The translations under genes and the position numbers were made by a program. From the NCBI GenBank assembly GCA_963680875.1, contig OY804588.1:76656829-76720828 (forward strand): a stretch of DNA of 64,000 nt, written 5' to 3'. The DNA is from Bathymodiolus brooksi (lineage: Eukaryota; Mollusca; Bivalvia; Mytilida; Modiolidae). Shown here piece after piece: positions 1 to 12,639 of the stretch; within the stretch, counting starts at the first letter, position 1, and each line of letters starts with the position of its first letter. The notes beneath the pieces are model-generated. The model had not been told where the DNA came from. It was given only the letters and a program-made list of their open reading frames with translations, and searched no databases.

Positions 1-540
1 TGACAGTTGTCTCCCTTATCAATGTGACAATACATACATTCATACCATTGAAGTCATACATAATGATTGTGCTAATAATTATTTCAAAGCAAATTCTTCA
101 TTCATGTTTATGATTCTTGGCTTTACAAAAAGGGGGCTGATTATGTCATGTGTTATAATATGTTATGCCCCCCCGCCATCCTAGCATTTCACAAATGATT
201 AAAGGTCATGTCCATGTAAAAATTTGTATATCAATACTTTATTTAGTCAGCAGAGTTTATGTTTGCGTTGTGATTATTAAACATGACAAAGGCTGTGTAA
301 AGTTTTTACCAGTTTTATTGGCAGGTCATAAGTACATTTGGACATGGCCTCTAATCAGGTTCTCTCAGATGAACATAGCTGACTTTAACCAGACTGAAAC
401 AGACCTATTATTGTGTCATCATCAGATATATACCATTGACATGCTTTTTTTTCATTAAATAATTTTTCACAATTTTAATGTTTTAAATGATAACATCAAA
501 TCATAGTGTATAGTACATCAACATTAATTAATGTACTGCA
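1..540. other. anonymous AT-rich sequence
   Basis: No coding signal or recognised repeat apart from a C-rich run near 169-175. Confidence 0.4.
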
Positions 541-544
541 ATAG

Positions 545-690
545 TAGTCCCCCTCTTATAAGGCCATTCCCACCAAACACCACCCCTCTTATGAAACCAC
601 TTCCACCAAAGACCACCCTTCTGATGAAGCCACTGCCATGAAAGGCCACTCTTCTTAAAACGCTACTACTATGAAATGCCTCCCCTTTTA
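545..690. repeat. degenerate 33-bp tandem repeat
   Basis: About four diverged units of the type CCTCTTATGAAACCACTTCC followed by ACCAAAGACCAC. The minus-strand translation shows an 11-residue period (FIRGVVFGG-like), a by-product of the 33-bp period. Confidence 0.6.
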
Positions 691-942
691 TCAGGTCAGA
701 TATCCAATGCACAAAGTAAAATACTTCTAAATTGTGCCCTTCAAGAGAGGTCACCTCTGTTAGAAGGCCACTTTGTTGTTCTAGACAGGGTGGAGTGTAA
801 CAGGAGGGGGACTGCTGTTGAAGAAACTGGTGTCATAAACATGATTCAAATATATTGTATATAATTTTTAAGTTGTAAATAAAAGATATGATTTGTATTG
901 TTTTGTATCTTTTGTGATGCCTTAGGTGAACGTTTTATTTAA

Positions 943-1002
943 CTTTTTCTAGCCATGATATAGCTGAAAAATTGCTGAGTTGGTGTTAAACAACAATTAC
1001 TC
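943..1002 (+). repeat. SINE 3'-end fragment
   Basis: Contains a diverged GCCATGATATAGCTGAAAAA ... TTGGTGTTAAAC, the 3' domain shared by the SINE copies elsewhere in the window. Confidence 0.5.
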
Positions 1003-1096
1003 TAGCTAATCATGGCAAACGTTTGTGTGATCTTTTGCAATCAATTTGCATCCACCATAAATATATGTTTGCCATTGTCCATAATCTGTACTGTGT

Positions 1097-1565
1097 CGGT
1101 GGTATAATGCTTAGTGTACTCGGTGGTGTAATGCTTAGTGTACTCGGTGGTGTAATGCTTAGTGTACTCTGTGTTGTAATGCTTAGTGTATTCGGTGGTG
1201 TAATGCTTAGTGTACTTGGTGGTGTAATGCTTAGTGTACTCGGTGGTGTACTCTGTGTTGTAATGCTTAGTGTACTCTGTGTTGTAATGCTTAGTGTACT
1301 TGGTGGTGTAATGCTTAGTGTACTCAGTGGTGTAATGCTTAGTGTACTCGGTGGTGTAATGTTTAGTGTACTTGGTGGTGTAATGCTTAGTGTACTTGGT
1401 GGTGTAATGCTTAGTGTACTTGGTGGTGTAATGCTTAGTGTACTCAGTGGTGTAATGCTTAGTGTACTCGGTGGTGTAATGTTTAGTGTTCTTGGTGGTG
1501 TAATGCTTAGTGTACTTGGTGGTGTAATGTTTAGTGTACTTGGTGGTGTAATGCTTATTGTACTC
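1097..1565. repeat. 24-bp minisatellite, about 19 copies
   Basis: Unit GGTGGTGTAATGCTTAGTGT plus ACTC, with variants carrying TGTGTT. It is open in both strands because 24 is a multiple of three (SVLGGVML on plus, TPPSTLSI on minus). No flanking coding evidence. Confidence 0.93.
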
Positions 1566-1689
1566 GTCACAAGTTTGGTAGATCATTGGTTTGTGAGTAC
1601 ATGTGTAATGTTGTTTAGTCCCCTCTGGACATCTATCCCTTTGGGTTTTATTGTATTTTTGGTCAATGTTTGGCAGTAACTGTATGTAA

Positions 1690-3055
1690 TAAAGATATAG
1701 GTTTGTCTATCCCACTGCCAGTTAGAATGTGCTATATAAACCACATAGGTAGGAGCAATTGGTATACTATTATCAAAATTTGGAAAATTTATAATGGCAA
1801 GTTGTCTCTTTTGTCATAACATCTGATAGGAAGTTGACCATTGGTTTCAAATTTGTCCTAGATGTCAAGAAATTAGTTCTTTGAGGTTTCATGGAATCCA
1901 TTTGCCAAGTTTGGGTTATTCATTGAAAGAACATTATACCTGGAAATGAGATTAATATCTTTAGCTTCTGTAATTTTTTGTTTATGTATATAAAATCGAC
2001 CTCATAGGAGTAAAGGAACTACAGTGTATTCGACAAGGAGAGGGACACATGTACTTCTAATCAGAATTCAGATTTGTTGAAAAAAGTTCTCTTTCATCAC
2101 ATTTAACTGGTTGTTTGGTTTATGGTGTTTCACGCCACTTTCATCAATATTTTAGTTATATTGTGGCTGTGTTTTTTTACTGAGGAAGCAGCGTGTTGTA
2201 AATAATGCTCACATAATCTTGAACTTTATACATGATATATTTATTCTTCATAAAAGGCAAACCAATTGTTAAATCAATAGCTATCTACATTAGGCTTGGT
2301 ATACACTGTGTATCAACTTGTCAAAAACACACAATGATTTGTAATTGAATAGACAGTCTCGTCTTTGTATGATTGTTAGATTAACACACAATCAGACATT
2401 TAGGCATATAACAACACAAAAAGATACATACAAATGGTCATTTTTTCCACACACTATAGTACAATGGAAATTCTTACCACAGACAATTATCTCAAGACTA
2501 TCTATAAACTCTTTCAGAGAACAGCTAACACCCGCTGTTCTCTTAAACATTTAAATTTCAAATACAATTGTACATAGTTTTATTTTTTTTGTTTTATTCA
2601 CACTTTTGATTTCACTTTATTTCACTTTCATGAAATTTATGTAAATATTTTTGTAAATATCCACGCATGCAACAGTAGGTAATCTTCAACGTCTTGAAGG
2701 AGTACTGTATATCTAAAGAAGAAGAAGAACATGAGGAATGTAACTAGTCACATATATTGGAACTACTCGGACAGTGTAGTATTGTTTTGTTTTCCATTTC
2801 TTTCATTTGACCTCTCTACTTCTGAGTTAAACTGACTATCGGGACTGGCCTAAAGCCAATTGGACCAATTGCTCCCCATTGGACCTAGGCCTGCGCTTGA
2901 GTTTTCCTACTCTTGGCTGTTCGAGTACACACAACACCACTGTATATATGTTTTACAGAGAACAACTGCGCCTCACACCTAAGGCCGATCCTGCTGACTA
3001 TCAATATAAACTGAAATATTGTTGAACACGACAGATGTCACTAGTGTATAAACTG
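1690..3055. other. non-coding region with one SINE fragment
   Basis: AT-rich, no recognised gene. 2112-2175 (minus orientation) is a SINE 3' fragment (GGTGTTTCACGCCACTTTCA ... ATATTGTGGC). (GAA)3-4 lies near 2720. The rest is anonymous. Confidence 0.5.
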
Positions 3056-3059
3056 TTTA

Positions 3060-3161
3060 ACTTGTTTGTTGACTGATTTTGTCTGTTTACATAATTATGA
3101 GTTTTGACTTTCCCTTTGTAAGATTGTTCGGAGTTCGGTAATTTTGTTATTACCCTTATTT
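3060..3161 (-). repeat. dispersed repeat family A, fragment
   Basis: Contains GTTGACTGATTTTGTCTG ... TTCGGAGTTCGGTAATTTTG, shared with copies at 4925, 6568, 10185, 23816, 26099, 29341 and 63868. Confidence 0.85.
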
Positions 3162-3635
3162 GACATAAATATCGTTTAATTCGAAGAAAGTTAACTTGCA
3201 CCGACTTTGGAGATTTATTGTTCCCATGACATTTTTAAAATATTTGTCGTTCCAATTTTTCGATTTTGAGCGAACCTGATGAAGATTGAATTCCGGAGGG
3301 CACATACATCGAGTCGGCGTTCTATTTGAAATTGAACCGTTGAGGAGCAAATCTACTATACGGCTATGTAAAAATGAAGAAGTTTCATGAGTTCGTTAAT
3401 TTTCAAGAAGGAAATTTAAACTGAGTGTTAACTGATGGCATAGTCTTGTGAATCCCGCGCCATGTGGTATCATAGGTCTCCCTGTGTAGAATACATAACT
3501 TCATCTTGATGGCACACTTGTGGAATTCAAGATGGTGGATGAATACATGTGATAATTAAAATTTTCCGCTTGGTATTTGAAGTTTCCTGCCATATAAATC
3601 GTAAACATTGTACTGTAGCGTAAACGTAGTTAACA

Positions 3636-3905
3636 AATTTAGTGCGCACGACGCGTTTCTGGAATAACATTCATCAGGTACGCTCAATGTCGAAAGGTTG
3701 AAAAGCCAAATAATTTTAATAGTTATGGGAGCTAGTAAACCAAAGGGCCTAAACAGGATCGCCAAAATCGGCTACTGTCATCTATGCCTGAGGGAAGTGA
3801 ACATTTGCTTTAATGATAATTACATTATTTAGGAACTGTAAATTTCAATAACCAATATATATTTTATAAACCATATCAGTGCCGAAACACTAACTGCTGC
3901 CCGAA
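3636..3905 (+). repeat. dispersed repeat family B (GCACGACGCGTTTCTGG family)
   Basis: Starts with GTGCGCACGACGCGTTTCTG, then a stretch with AAAAGCCAAATAATTTTAAT and CCTAAACAGGATCGCCAAAA. The same order of blocks recurs at 56345-56640 and 60270-60530, and inverted at 36255-36350 and 63125-63290. Confidence 0.85.
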
Positions 3906-4483
3906 TGATAACTTCGAGGACTAATATTGCACTAGCAGCGGTATCGACCCAGAGATAGTAATACAGGTGACGATTTTAGTACTGTGTTTGGCCTACAACA
4001 GTACTGTGTGTGGTTTAATGAAATAGGACAATTTCCAGCTGGTCCTTCTGAAACATTATATTTTATTGAAACATGATATATCATCGATTATCGTTTCGTT
4101 CGTTTTCAGGTAATTTCCTCCATAAGCTGGAGCACTCCATGCAATTTCCATTGGATGAAAGCACAATGATTTTAAAAAGACGTAAAATAGTTCAGTATAT
4201 CACGATTAGAAAAAAGTTCATTACCTGACCTTATAAAAGCGTCTAGTTAAAAGTTTATCTTTATCTTTTAACACAATTAATAGTTATCCCCTATTTTTGT
4301 ACCTGTCTTAGTGAGGTTCTTCTTGATCATGTTGTTAAATTTTGCGTCTTGTGATGTCCGATGCAATTTCCGCGTTAAAACGATTCTTGACTCCCATTTG
4401 TTTTGTAAGAAAGTGGGTATATTTTATGTTTGTATTTATTTACGTCTACTGGTGTCAAACACGATTTCAATATCAGAAATGGA

Positions 4484-4700
4484 CCGTCGTGATCGTGTGA
4501 TAGTTGGTTTTACAACTGCCTATGCAATCAGTGCCTATCACCACTAAAGTTGTGAGTTTGAATCTCGCTGATCGCGAGATGTACTTGATACAACATTATG
4601 TGATAAAGTTTGTCAGTCACTTATAACCTTTCGGTGGTTTTCTCCGGGTATACCGGTTTCCTCCACCAATAAAACTGGCCGCCACCATACAGTAACACGA
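4484..4700 (+). repeat. tRNA-derived SINE
   Basis: The head contains a B-box-like GAGTTTGAATCTCG after ACAACTGCCTATGCAATC. The body has TTTCTCCGGGTATACCGG and TTTCCTCCACCAATAAAACT. The conserved mollusc-type 3' domain is cut short near 4695. The same module order recurs in many copies here. Confidence 0.8.
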
Positions 4701-4924
4701 TGGATGTCGGAGCAGAATCTTGTGTTGCTCGCTCAGTGTTTCTTCTTTTGTCCTTTTGTACATTTGTTTGGTCCTTGTATTATATGCCCTTCTTTTATTA
4801 ATAGCTTTGATTACCCCCTTTGGATTCTTAAAACTTTTCTTGTTGAAGGGGTAGATATACCAAATGTTTTAATGCTGTTATATGAGTAGATGGATATTGA
4901 TTGAATGTTTTCTAACACATCTTC

Positions 4925-5061
4925 AGAATTATTTTGTTCCAGTATTGTTATAAATACTGTTATAGTGGCAGCCGGAACCTTTGAACCGTAATGAAAGCGG
5001 GAGGTTTGGCGCTTTAAAATCTGATTCAACCCACCATTTCTTTAGAAATGCCTGTACCAAT
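4925..5061 (-). repeat. dispersed repeat family A, 3' part
   Basis: Reverse-oriented copy of the segment with AGCGCCAAACCTCCCGCTTT and the internal AACAGTATTTATAACAATAC. It encodes nothing recognisable; the ORFs over it recur in every copy. Confidence 0.85.
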
Positions 5062-5614
5062 GTATAGATGTGCATTGCCACATTATTGACAAGATGACGT
5101 AAGCGGTAATCGGCTAAGATTCTAAAAACATCTCATGATATTTCAACCGTGGAATTGATACCGTGAAAATTACAGCATTGTCCAATCAGAAACCAGGAAT
5201 ATTAAACAACTACATTAGAATCAACAGCATACATGTGCCAATGAAACAAAATTAAACCACAGTAGTTGAAACGATGTACTAAACAACTACACATGACCTA
5301 CTTAATTATTGGAACACACGATCTTCGAACTAATTGAGACACTATGCTAATCAAATACACATAGGTTTGTTACATGTTAATCACTTGAGCATTGTACTGG
5401 TCAGTTATATCTGGTATTAAACATTCTGCTTTCTTAAATCAATTTAAGCACCATTTGAGATTAATTAATATTACAATATTAAAATATATAGCGACGCGTG
5501 ATACAATGTAATTAATATAACTGGGAAAGAACGTATATTCTTAGGTTCTGGAAAAGGGAGTAGTGTTATGTGTACCGTCACTGTCAACAATAGTTAAGCT
5601 ATATCGTAGAGGTC
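5062..5614. other. anonymous sequence
   Basis: AT-rich intergenic sequence; nothing recognised. Confidence 0.4.
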
Positions 5615-5820
5615 AATTTAATTGGTGCAAGAAACCGGTATACTCAGAGAAAATCAATCACCGACCTACCGCACCTCACTGACCAACTACATCCCATATT
5701 GTCGTATCAAGTACGCCTCGCTATAAGCCGGATTCGAACTCACAACTTTAGTGGTGATGGGCACTGATTGTACATGTAGTTGTAAATTCAGCTATCATGC
5801 GATCACAACCACGACAACCT
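5615..5820 (-). repeat. tRNA-derived SINE, reverse, 3' end missing
   Basis: Contains GGATTCGAACTCACAACTTT (B box on the minus strand) and the body segment GTATACTCAGAGAAAATC. Confidence 0.75.
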
Positions 5821-6397
5821 CTGGAATAAGGCTTATTAATGCTAAAATATATATATCTAAAGGGAGAAACATATTCAAAACTAAAAGCATAGTGATAATA
5901 ATTACAGAAATGGTGTGAAATGAACAAAAACTTATTAATTATATGTTGATAAGCCAGTCAGAATCCATTTTTGAATCACGTGACATATACTGGATTCTCA
6001 AAGACGTTTATGAGCATACAACTGCCCTTTTATACGTTGTGTCTGAATAAACTGGTACCAAAGCAATTATCACAACATTTTTTATATGACAGCCTTTCCA
6101 TGCAATCAAACGTATCGATAACTTATATGGAATAATTGTTGTTTCTACCCCAACATGATATAGAATAAAGGTTTGTATGTTAATTAAACCTTTGATCGTC
6201 TTGAGGTTTCTACAAAATTTTGTAAGCCACAAAGTTTAGCTGTTGGTTGTTACCGAAAGGTCGGTGGTTTGTTCTGCGTACTCCGGTGTTGTCTACAATG
6301 TAAACTGTCCACCACTATATATAAATATAGCATGATATCAATTAATTACACATAATCCATCTGAAATTCTTAGTGTTTCTTTTTTCGTGGGACTTTG
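5821..6397. other. anonymous sequence with a SINE fragment
   Basis: 6242-6315 resembles the SINE body (AAAGGTCGGTGGTTTGTTCT). The rest shows no recognised feature. Confidence 0.4.
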
Positions 6398-6556
6398 AAC
6401 ATTATTTAATCTATTTGAACATTATTTATTTTATTCGAACATTATTTATTTTATTTGAACATTATTTATTCTATTTGAACATTATTTATTTTATTTGAAC
6501 ATTGTTTATTCTATTTGAACATTGTTTATTCTATTTGAACTTTATTTATTCTATTT
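6398..6556. repeat. 20-bp minisatellite, about 8 copies
   Basis: Unit GAACATTATTTATTCTATTT with small variants. Confidence 0.9.
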
Positions 6557-6567
6557 TAGGTATGTGA

Positions 6568-7796
6568 TGAATAAGGGTAATAACAAAATTACCGAACTCC
6601 GAACAATCTTCCAAAAGGAAAGTCAAAACTCATAAGTATATAAACAGACAAAATCAGTCAACAACCGGAAAACTGTGAAAACCGTAATGACCCTGACTTA
6701 GTACAGGCATTTCTAAAGAAATGGTGGGTTGAATCAGATTTTAAAGCGCCAAACCTCCCGCTTTCGTTACGGCTCAAAGGTTCCGGCTGTCACTATAACA
6801 GTATTTATAACAATACTGGAACAAAATAGGTAAACTAGTTGTCAAAGCAATACCAAATGTGACAAGTGCAATGTCTACCAGTCATTGACCCAATTCAAAA
6901 ATACAAATGGATACTGTTGAACGTTCATGATTGGTCAATTTGAATATTCAATGGACGACGAAAATTACAACGGAAATATAATTTCATGAATTGGTTTATT
7001 ATATATCAATAAAATGGTAGACAATTGAATCATTCATGTATCTTTTTTTCCTGTCATCAACTGTAATAGGACTTGGGTTTGGGTTTTGGTGTTTAACGCC
7101 ACTTTCATCAATATTTTAGTAATATCGTGGCGGTAAGTTTTATTGGTGGAGCAAACCGGAGTACCCGGAGAAAACCACCGACACGCTGCAAGTCACTGAC
7201 AAACTTTACCACATAATATTGTATCGAGTAAAACAATTTCTTAAAAATCCAGTTTTCAGATCAACATTTTTTTTTCTAGATGTATATTAATGTATGATAT
7301 ATACGAACTCTGACAATTAATCTCATAAATTTTTGGTTTTTCATTATTAAAAAAAGTTACTCATTAGGTCTCTATGTTAATTATATTTTCTGAAGTGTAA
7401 AAATCTGGATGGAGTGAGTACAAATAACAGATGTACCATGTGACATAGGAAATTTAAATATTAAAGGACATCAATAAAATTGACTATCACCTTAATGGTC
7501 AGTTAATGAGTAGCCTTTTAATATGTAAATGTCCCATGTCACATGGTACAATGAAATATACATTGAAAGCACATGTCTGTTATTTTGTTTTGATGGTTGG
7601 GCTCTTCCACTATTTGTACTCACTCCATGTAGAACTTTACACTCCAGAAAATATAATTAACATAGAGATCTAATAGGTAACATTTTTAATAATGGACGAT
7701 TTTTTTTTAAATTAATTGTCAGAGTTCGTATATATCATATGTTAATATTCATCTAGAAAAAAACATTGTTGATTTGAAAACTGGATTTTTAAGAAT
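6568..7796 (+). repeat. composite repeat, copy 1
   Basis: Order: family A (6568-6832), a spacer shared only with copy 2 (to about 7070), a truncated reverse SINE (7077-7230), then a long foldback (7237-7796). The same order occurs at 10185-11196, so the unit spread or duplicated as a whole. Confidence 0.85.
7237..7796. repeat. long inverted repeat (foldback element)
   Basis: Arms about 7237-7470 and 7511-7796 are reverse complements with small differences; the ends are TTCTTAAAAATCCAGTTTTC and its complement. The loop is about 40 nt and there is no ORF, as in a non-autonomous foldback or MITE-like element. Confidence 0.85.
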
Positions 7797-7799
7797 TTT

Positions 7800-8325
7800 T
7801 TTCTGAAGATTTATAGAAGTCAAACCTACTCCATTATTATTGTAGGTTCGGTTTTATCAGCGATATTAACTACACGACGTCTTTTCACAAACGTTTTATT
7901 GTTTTATCACTTTCTGTGACTAAATTGTCTGTAAACATGACCCATTAAAATCACTATAATCATTTGTGCGTCGGTTTATGTTAATGTTACGATTTTATCT
8001 GGAAAACACTTGCATGATCACATCATTTCAATAAGAGGCAGGTTTAGAACCATAAAACTATCATAACACCAGGTGCCACTCTTTTATTCTAAGTTCCTGC
8101 ACTGGACAAGGAAAGTGAACGGTCGTGTATATCTGTGTTGAACTTATCGATGTTTTCTCCTGTGATTTTATGTTGGATTTTGACGCTGTTCCGAAAATGT
8201 GATATTTTGTTTCTTTTTTACTCAATCGTTTTATTGTTTTCATCAGGAATATATGAACATTTCTCTGAATTTTACACTTTCTGTTGCGTCATTTCCTGTA
8301 GCCATGACTCCATTAAAATTATATT
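7800..8325. other. anonymous sequence
   Basis: No gene. There is a loose internal similarity between 7880-7960 and 8215-8320 (TTTTATTGTTTTATCACTTT-like), suggesting an old duplication. Confidence 0.4.
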
Positions 8326-8329
8326 TTTG

Positions 8330-8590
8330 TTTGTTTGTTTGATGGTGTTTAACGCCACTTTCAACAATATTTCAGTTATATCGTGGCGATCAGTCTTATT
8401 GTTGAAGGAAACCGGGGGATCCGGAGAAAACTATCGACCTGTCGCAAGTCACTGACAAACTTTATCACATAATGTTGTAAACCTTGCCCTGATCGAAATT
8501 CGAACTAACAATATCAGTGGTGATAGGCACTGATTGCATAGGTAGTTCGCAATCCAATTACCATATGACCACTGCCACGACGCCCCCGCC
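8330..8590 (-). repeat. tRNA-derived SINE, near full length
   Basis: Starts with the 3' domain GGTGTTTAACGCCACTTTCA and ATATCGTGGC, then the body AAACCGGGGGATCCGGAGAA, then the head with GAAATTCGAACTAACAATAT and the block GATAGGCACTGATTGCATAG. Confidence 0.85.
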
Positions 8591-8594
8591 CCCA

Positions 8595-9440
8595 TCCATT
8601 AAGATGGTCATAATCATTTGTACGTCAATTTGGGTTAGAGTTACGAATTCATGTAGTGTTGCTACGCCAAAAAAACAAACAAACACATTACTTAAATAAA
8701 TACGAGAAACATTCGCAAAATACAACACAAATAAAATTTAAGATTACAAATGATTTATGGAGAGAATGTGCAACATTATTGTCAGCACACACATGATTAG
8801 TAAGAACTGTCAACTGTCACAAATAAATCAAATGTATTGCCCACCCAATAATATGTTTTCCCTCGCAATAAATAAAACAGAAGCATGCATCATTACAATT
8901 ATTGTCCCTGTTGTGACTGTAAGCAAGAGGTAATGGCGGGAAAGACGATAATATATAGTTATAACCGTCAGTCGTATAATAAATGCAGAAAGAAAGAATA
9001 CGTGCATTCATATGAAACACAGAATTCTAAAAATAGAATACTGTGGATTTCAGAAATTGACACTCACAAGTGTCCATAATCTAGTTCAATATTTTACACA
9101 AATGTATGTTTACGTTTATATTATAAGATCTCCCACCCCCCAAACTGCTAAATATTCAAATATACAAATACAGCACAATGATGTAATGTAGTTAGTTGAT
9201 ACTATTAATATTATATACAAGTATCCTTAGAGAAAACGAATTCACGTTTCATAAACATGACATTGTAGTAGGTTGACAATTATTCCAGAGCCCATACAAC
9301 TGGTTTAACCCTTCCACTTTTTATTGACGTGCCAAACCAGGAGAGTAAGAAGTCATACATATGTGTGTTATCGATTGCATTGCTTCCATCGTCTCTAAGA
9401 TATTCATATTGTATTTTTAACTTTTGTGAGGGTGTGGTCT
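8595..9440. other. anonymous sequence
   Basis: No recognised gene or major repeat. A short stretch near 9340-9420 belongs to a diffuse family also seen at 23495, 30710 and 53640. Confidence 0.4.
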
Positions 9441-9444
9441 TTTT

Positions 9445-9650
9445 TGTGTTTGTAGGAAGAGTTTGAGGATACCAACGATTTAATCAGAAGCAGTAAATCG
9501 AAGGACACAATGGCCAAAAGAAAAAAGGACAAAAGAACAAACAATGATCTACAGATCATACACATAAAGCTAAAATCGAGAAACCCGAACCCCACTAAAA
9601 TCGGGGGTGAACTCAGGTGCTCCGGAAGGGTGTCGTTTATGAAGTCACCG
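9445..9650 (+). repeat. dispersed repeat family C
   Basis: Blocks GAGGATACCAACGATTTAAT, ACACAATGGCCAAAAGAAAA, CGAACCCCACTAAAATCGGG and GAACTCAGGTGCTCCGGAAG. The same blocks recur in order at 19110, 20070, 21625, 32035, 32250, 34755, 35205 and 55990, and inverted at 12690, 18735, 28310, 31000 and 58590. Confidence 0.85.
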
Positions 9651-9659
9651 CATATCATA

Positions 9660-10184
9660 TCTGATAGTTTTTATGGGTAACAAAAATTTACGATTTTGGC
9701 AGATAATGCCCCTTTAATATGTTTTCAGTTGTACGTTGTAACATCTCGTTAATCAGCAAAGCTTTTTAAAAAGCAAATATTTAGTATCCATCAGAACAAA
9801 TACTGATGATTCGCTAGCTTTCTAAAAATACAATTTTAATAACCAAGGCGGACGGTATATATACAACTGAATTTATAGAAGCAAGTCGCAGGTTTCAGGA
9901 ATCAAGGCATTTCTTTTTTAACAGGTGTTGTACCTCATATTTCCTTTGTTCATATATATTAACTTCCTGAAGTGTTCTGTCAACCGATGCATGTTTTCTG
10001 TATGAAACGTGATGGTAAAAAAAGGAGCGATTTAACAACAGGAATTGCCCTCTCTAATTGCTAGAAACGTTGGCCTTTCGGGGGGCTTCGCTCCCTTGTC
10101 TCCCTACCAGGGCCCGATGGGGGCCTTAGGCGGCCCTTAGACCCCTCGCCGAAGTTCTTTGATTGCACATAGTTTTACTTCCAG
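9660..10184. other. anonymous sequence with a GC-rich fragment
   Basis: 10075-10165 is GC-rich (GGGGGCCTTAGGCGGCCCTT) and is shared with 16058-16160 inside the hAT element, so it is probably a transposon fragment. Confidence 0.5.
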
Positions 10185-11196
10185 CTACAGACAAAATCAG
10201 TCAGCAACCGGAAAACTGTGAAAACCGTAATGACCCTGACTTGGTACAGGCATTTCTAAAGAAATGGTGGGTTGAATAAGATTTTAAAGCGCCAAACCTC
10301 CCGCTTTCATTACGGCTCAAAGGTTCCGGCTGTCACTATAACAGTATTTATAACAATACTGGAACAAAATAGGTAAAATAGTTGTCAAAGCAGTACCAAA
10401 TGTGACAAGCGCAATGTTAACCAGTCATTGACCCAATTCAAAAATACAAATGGATACTGTTGAACGTTCATGATTGGTCAATTTGAATATTCAATGGACG
10501 ACGAAAATTACAACGGATATATAATTTCATGAATTGGTTTATTATATATCAATAAAATGGTAGACAATTGAATCATTCATGTATTTTTTTTTCTGTCATC
10601 AACTGTAATAGGACTTGGGTTTGGGTTTTGGTGTTTAACGCCACCTTCATCAATATTTTAGTAATATCGTGGCAGTAAGTTTTATTGGTGGAGCAAACCG
10701 GAGTACCCGGAGAAAACCAGTTTCAGATCAACCTTTTTTTTCTAGATGGATATTAATGTATGATATATACGAACTCTGACAATTAATTATATTTTCTGAA
10801 GTGTAAAATTCTGGATGGAGTGAGTACAAATAACAGATGTACCATGTGACATAGGAAATTTAAATATTAAAGGACATCAATAACATTGACTATCACCTTA
10901 ATGGTCAGTTAATGAGTACCTTTTAATATGTAAATGTCCCATGTCACATGGTACAATGAAATATACATTGAAAGCACATGTCTGTTATTTTGTTTAGATG
11001 GTTGGGCTCTTCCACTATTTGTACTCACTCCATGTAGAACTTTACACTCCAGAAAATATAATTAACATAGAGATCTAATAGGTAACATTTTTAATAATGG
11101 ACGAATTTTTTTGAAATTAATTGTCAGAGTTCGTATATATCATATGTTAATATTCATCTAGAAACAAAATTGTTGATTCGAAAACTGGATTTTTAA
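10185..11196 (+). repeat. composite repeat, copy 2
   Basis: Family A (from 10185, 5' end missing), spacer, truncated reverse SINE (10617-10715), and a foldback whose left arm has an internal deletion. It ends with AAAACTGGATTTTTAAGAAT, after which the 30-bp array begins. Confidence 0.85.
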
Positions 11197-11206
11197 GAAT
11201 TTGTTT

Positions 11207-12632
11207 GTGGAGCATTTCACACGACAGATGTCTCTAGTGGAGCATTTCACACGACGGACGCCTCTAGTGGAGCATTTCACACGACGGATGCCTCTAGTGG
11301 AGCATTTCACACGACGAATGTCTCTAGTGGAGCATTTCACACGACGGGTGTCTCTATTGGAGCATTTCACACGACGGATGTCTCTAGTGGAGCATTTCAT
11401 ACGATTGATGCCTCTAGTGGAGCATTTCATACGATGGATGTCTCCATTGGAGCATTTCACACGACAGATGCCTCTAGTGGAGCATTTCACACGACGGACG
11501 CCTCCCGTGGAGCATTTCACACGACGGACGTCTCTAGTGGAGCATTTCACACGAAGGATGTCTCCATTGGATCATTTAACACGACGGATGCCTCTAGTGG
11601 AGCATTTCACACGACATATGTCTCTAGTGGTCCATTTCACACGACGGATGCCTCTAGTGGAGCATTTCACACGACAGATGCCTCTAGTGGAGCATTTCAC
11701 ACGACGAATGTCTCTAGTGGAGCATTTCACACGACGGGTGTCTCTAGTGGAGCATTTCATACGATTGATGCCTCTAGTGGAGCATTTCACACGACGAATG
11801 TCTCTAGTGGAGCATTTCACACAAAGGATGTCTCTAGTGGAGCATTTCACAAGACGGATGGCTCTAGAGGAGCATTTCACACGAAGGATGCCTCTAGTGG
11901 AGCATTTCACACGACGAATGTCTCTAGTGAAACATTTCACACGACGGATATCTCTAGTGGAGCATTTCACACGACGGATGCTTCTAGTGGAGCATTTCAC
12001 ACGACGGATGTCTCTAGTGGAGCATTTCACACCACGGATTTCTCTAGTGGAGCATTTCACACGACGGATGTCTCTAGTGGAGCATTTCACACCACGGATG
12101 TCTCTAGTGGAGCAATTCACACGACGGATGTCTCTAGTGGAGCATTTCACACGACGGATGTCTCTAGTGGAGCATTTCATACGACGGATGTCTCTAGTGG
12201 AGCATTTCACATGAGGGATGCCTCTAGTGGAGCATTTCACACGATGATGTCTAGTGGAACATTTAACCAGACGGATGCCTCTAGTGGAGCATTTCACACG
12301 ACGGATGCCTCTAGTGGAGCATTTCACACGACGGATATCTCTAGTGGAGCATTTCACACGACGGATGCCTCTAGTGGAACATTTCACACGACGGATGTCT
12401 CTAGTGGAGCATTCCACACGACGGACGCCTCTAGTGGAGCATTTCACACAACGGATGCCTCTAGTGGAGCATTTTACACGACGGATGCCTCTAGTGGAGC
12501 ATTTCACACGACGGATATCTCTAGTGGAGCATTTCACACGACGGATGCCTCTAGTGGAACATTTCACACGACGGATGCCTCTAGTGGAGCATTTCACACG
12601 ACGGATGCCTCTAGTGGAGCATTTTACACACG
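11207..12632. repeat. 30-bp minisatellite, about 47 copies
   Basis: Unit GTGGAGCATTTCACACGACG plus GATGTCTCTA, nearly all 30 bp; one unit near 12241 is three bases short. Because the length is a multiple of three it is open in several frames (SSGAFHTTDV and LVEHFTRRMS on plus, RRVKCSTRDI on minus), producing ORFs up to 401 codons. No coding sequence flanks it, and it starts directly at the edge of a foldback element. Confidence 0.95.
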
Positions 12633-12639
12633 AATTTGA

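Noticed and set aside
1023..1679. A 218-codon ORF with SVLGGVML repeats as a membrane protein
   Set aside because: It is a by-product of the 24-bp minisatellite; the opposite strand is equally open.
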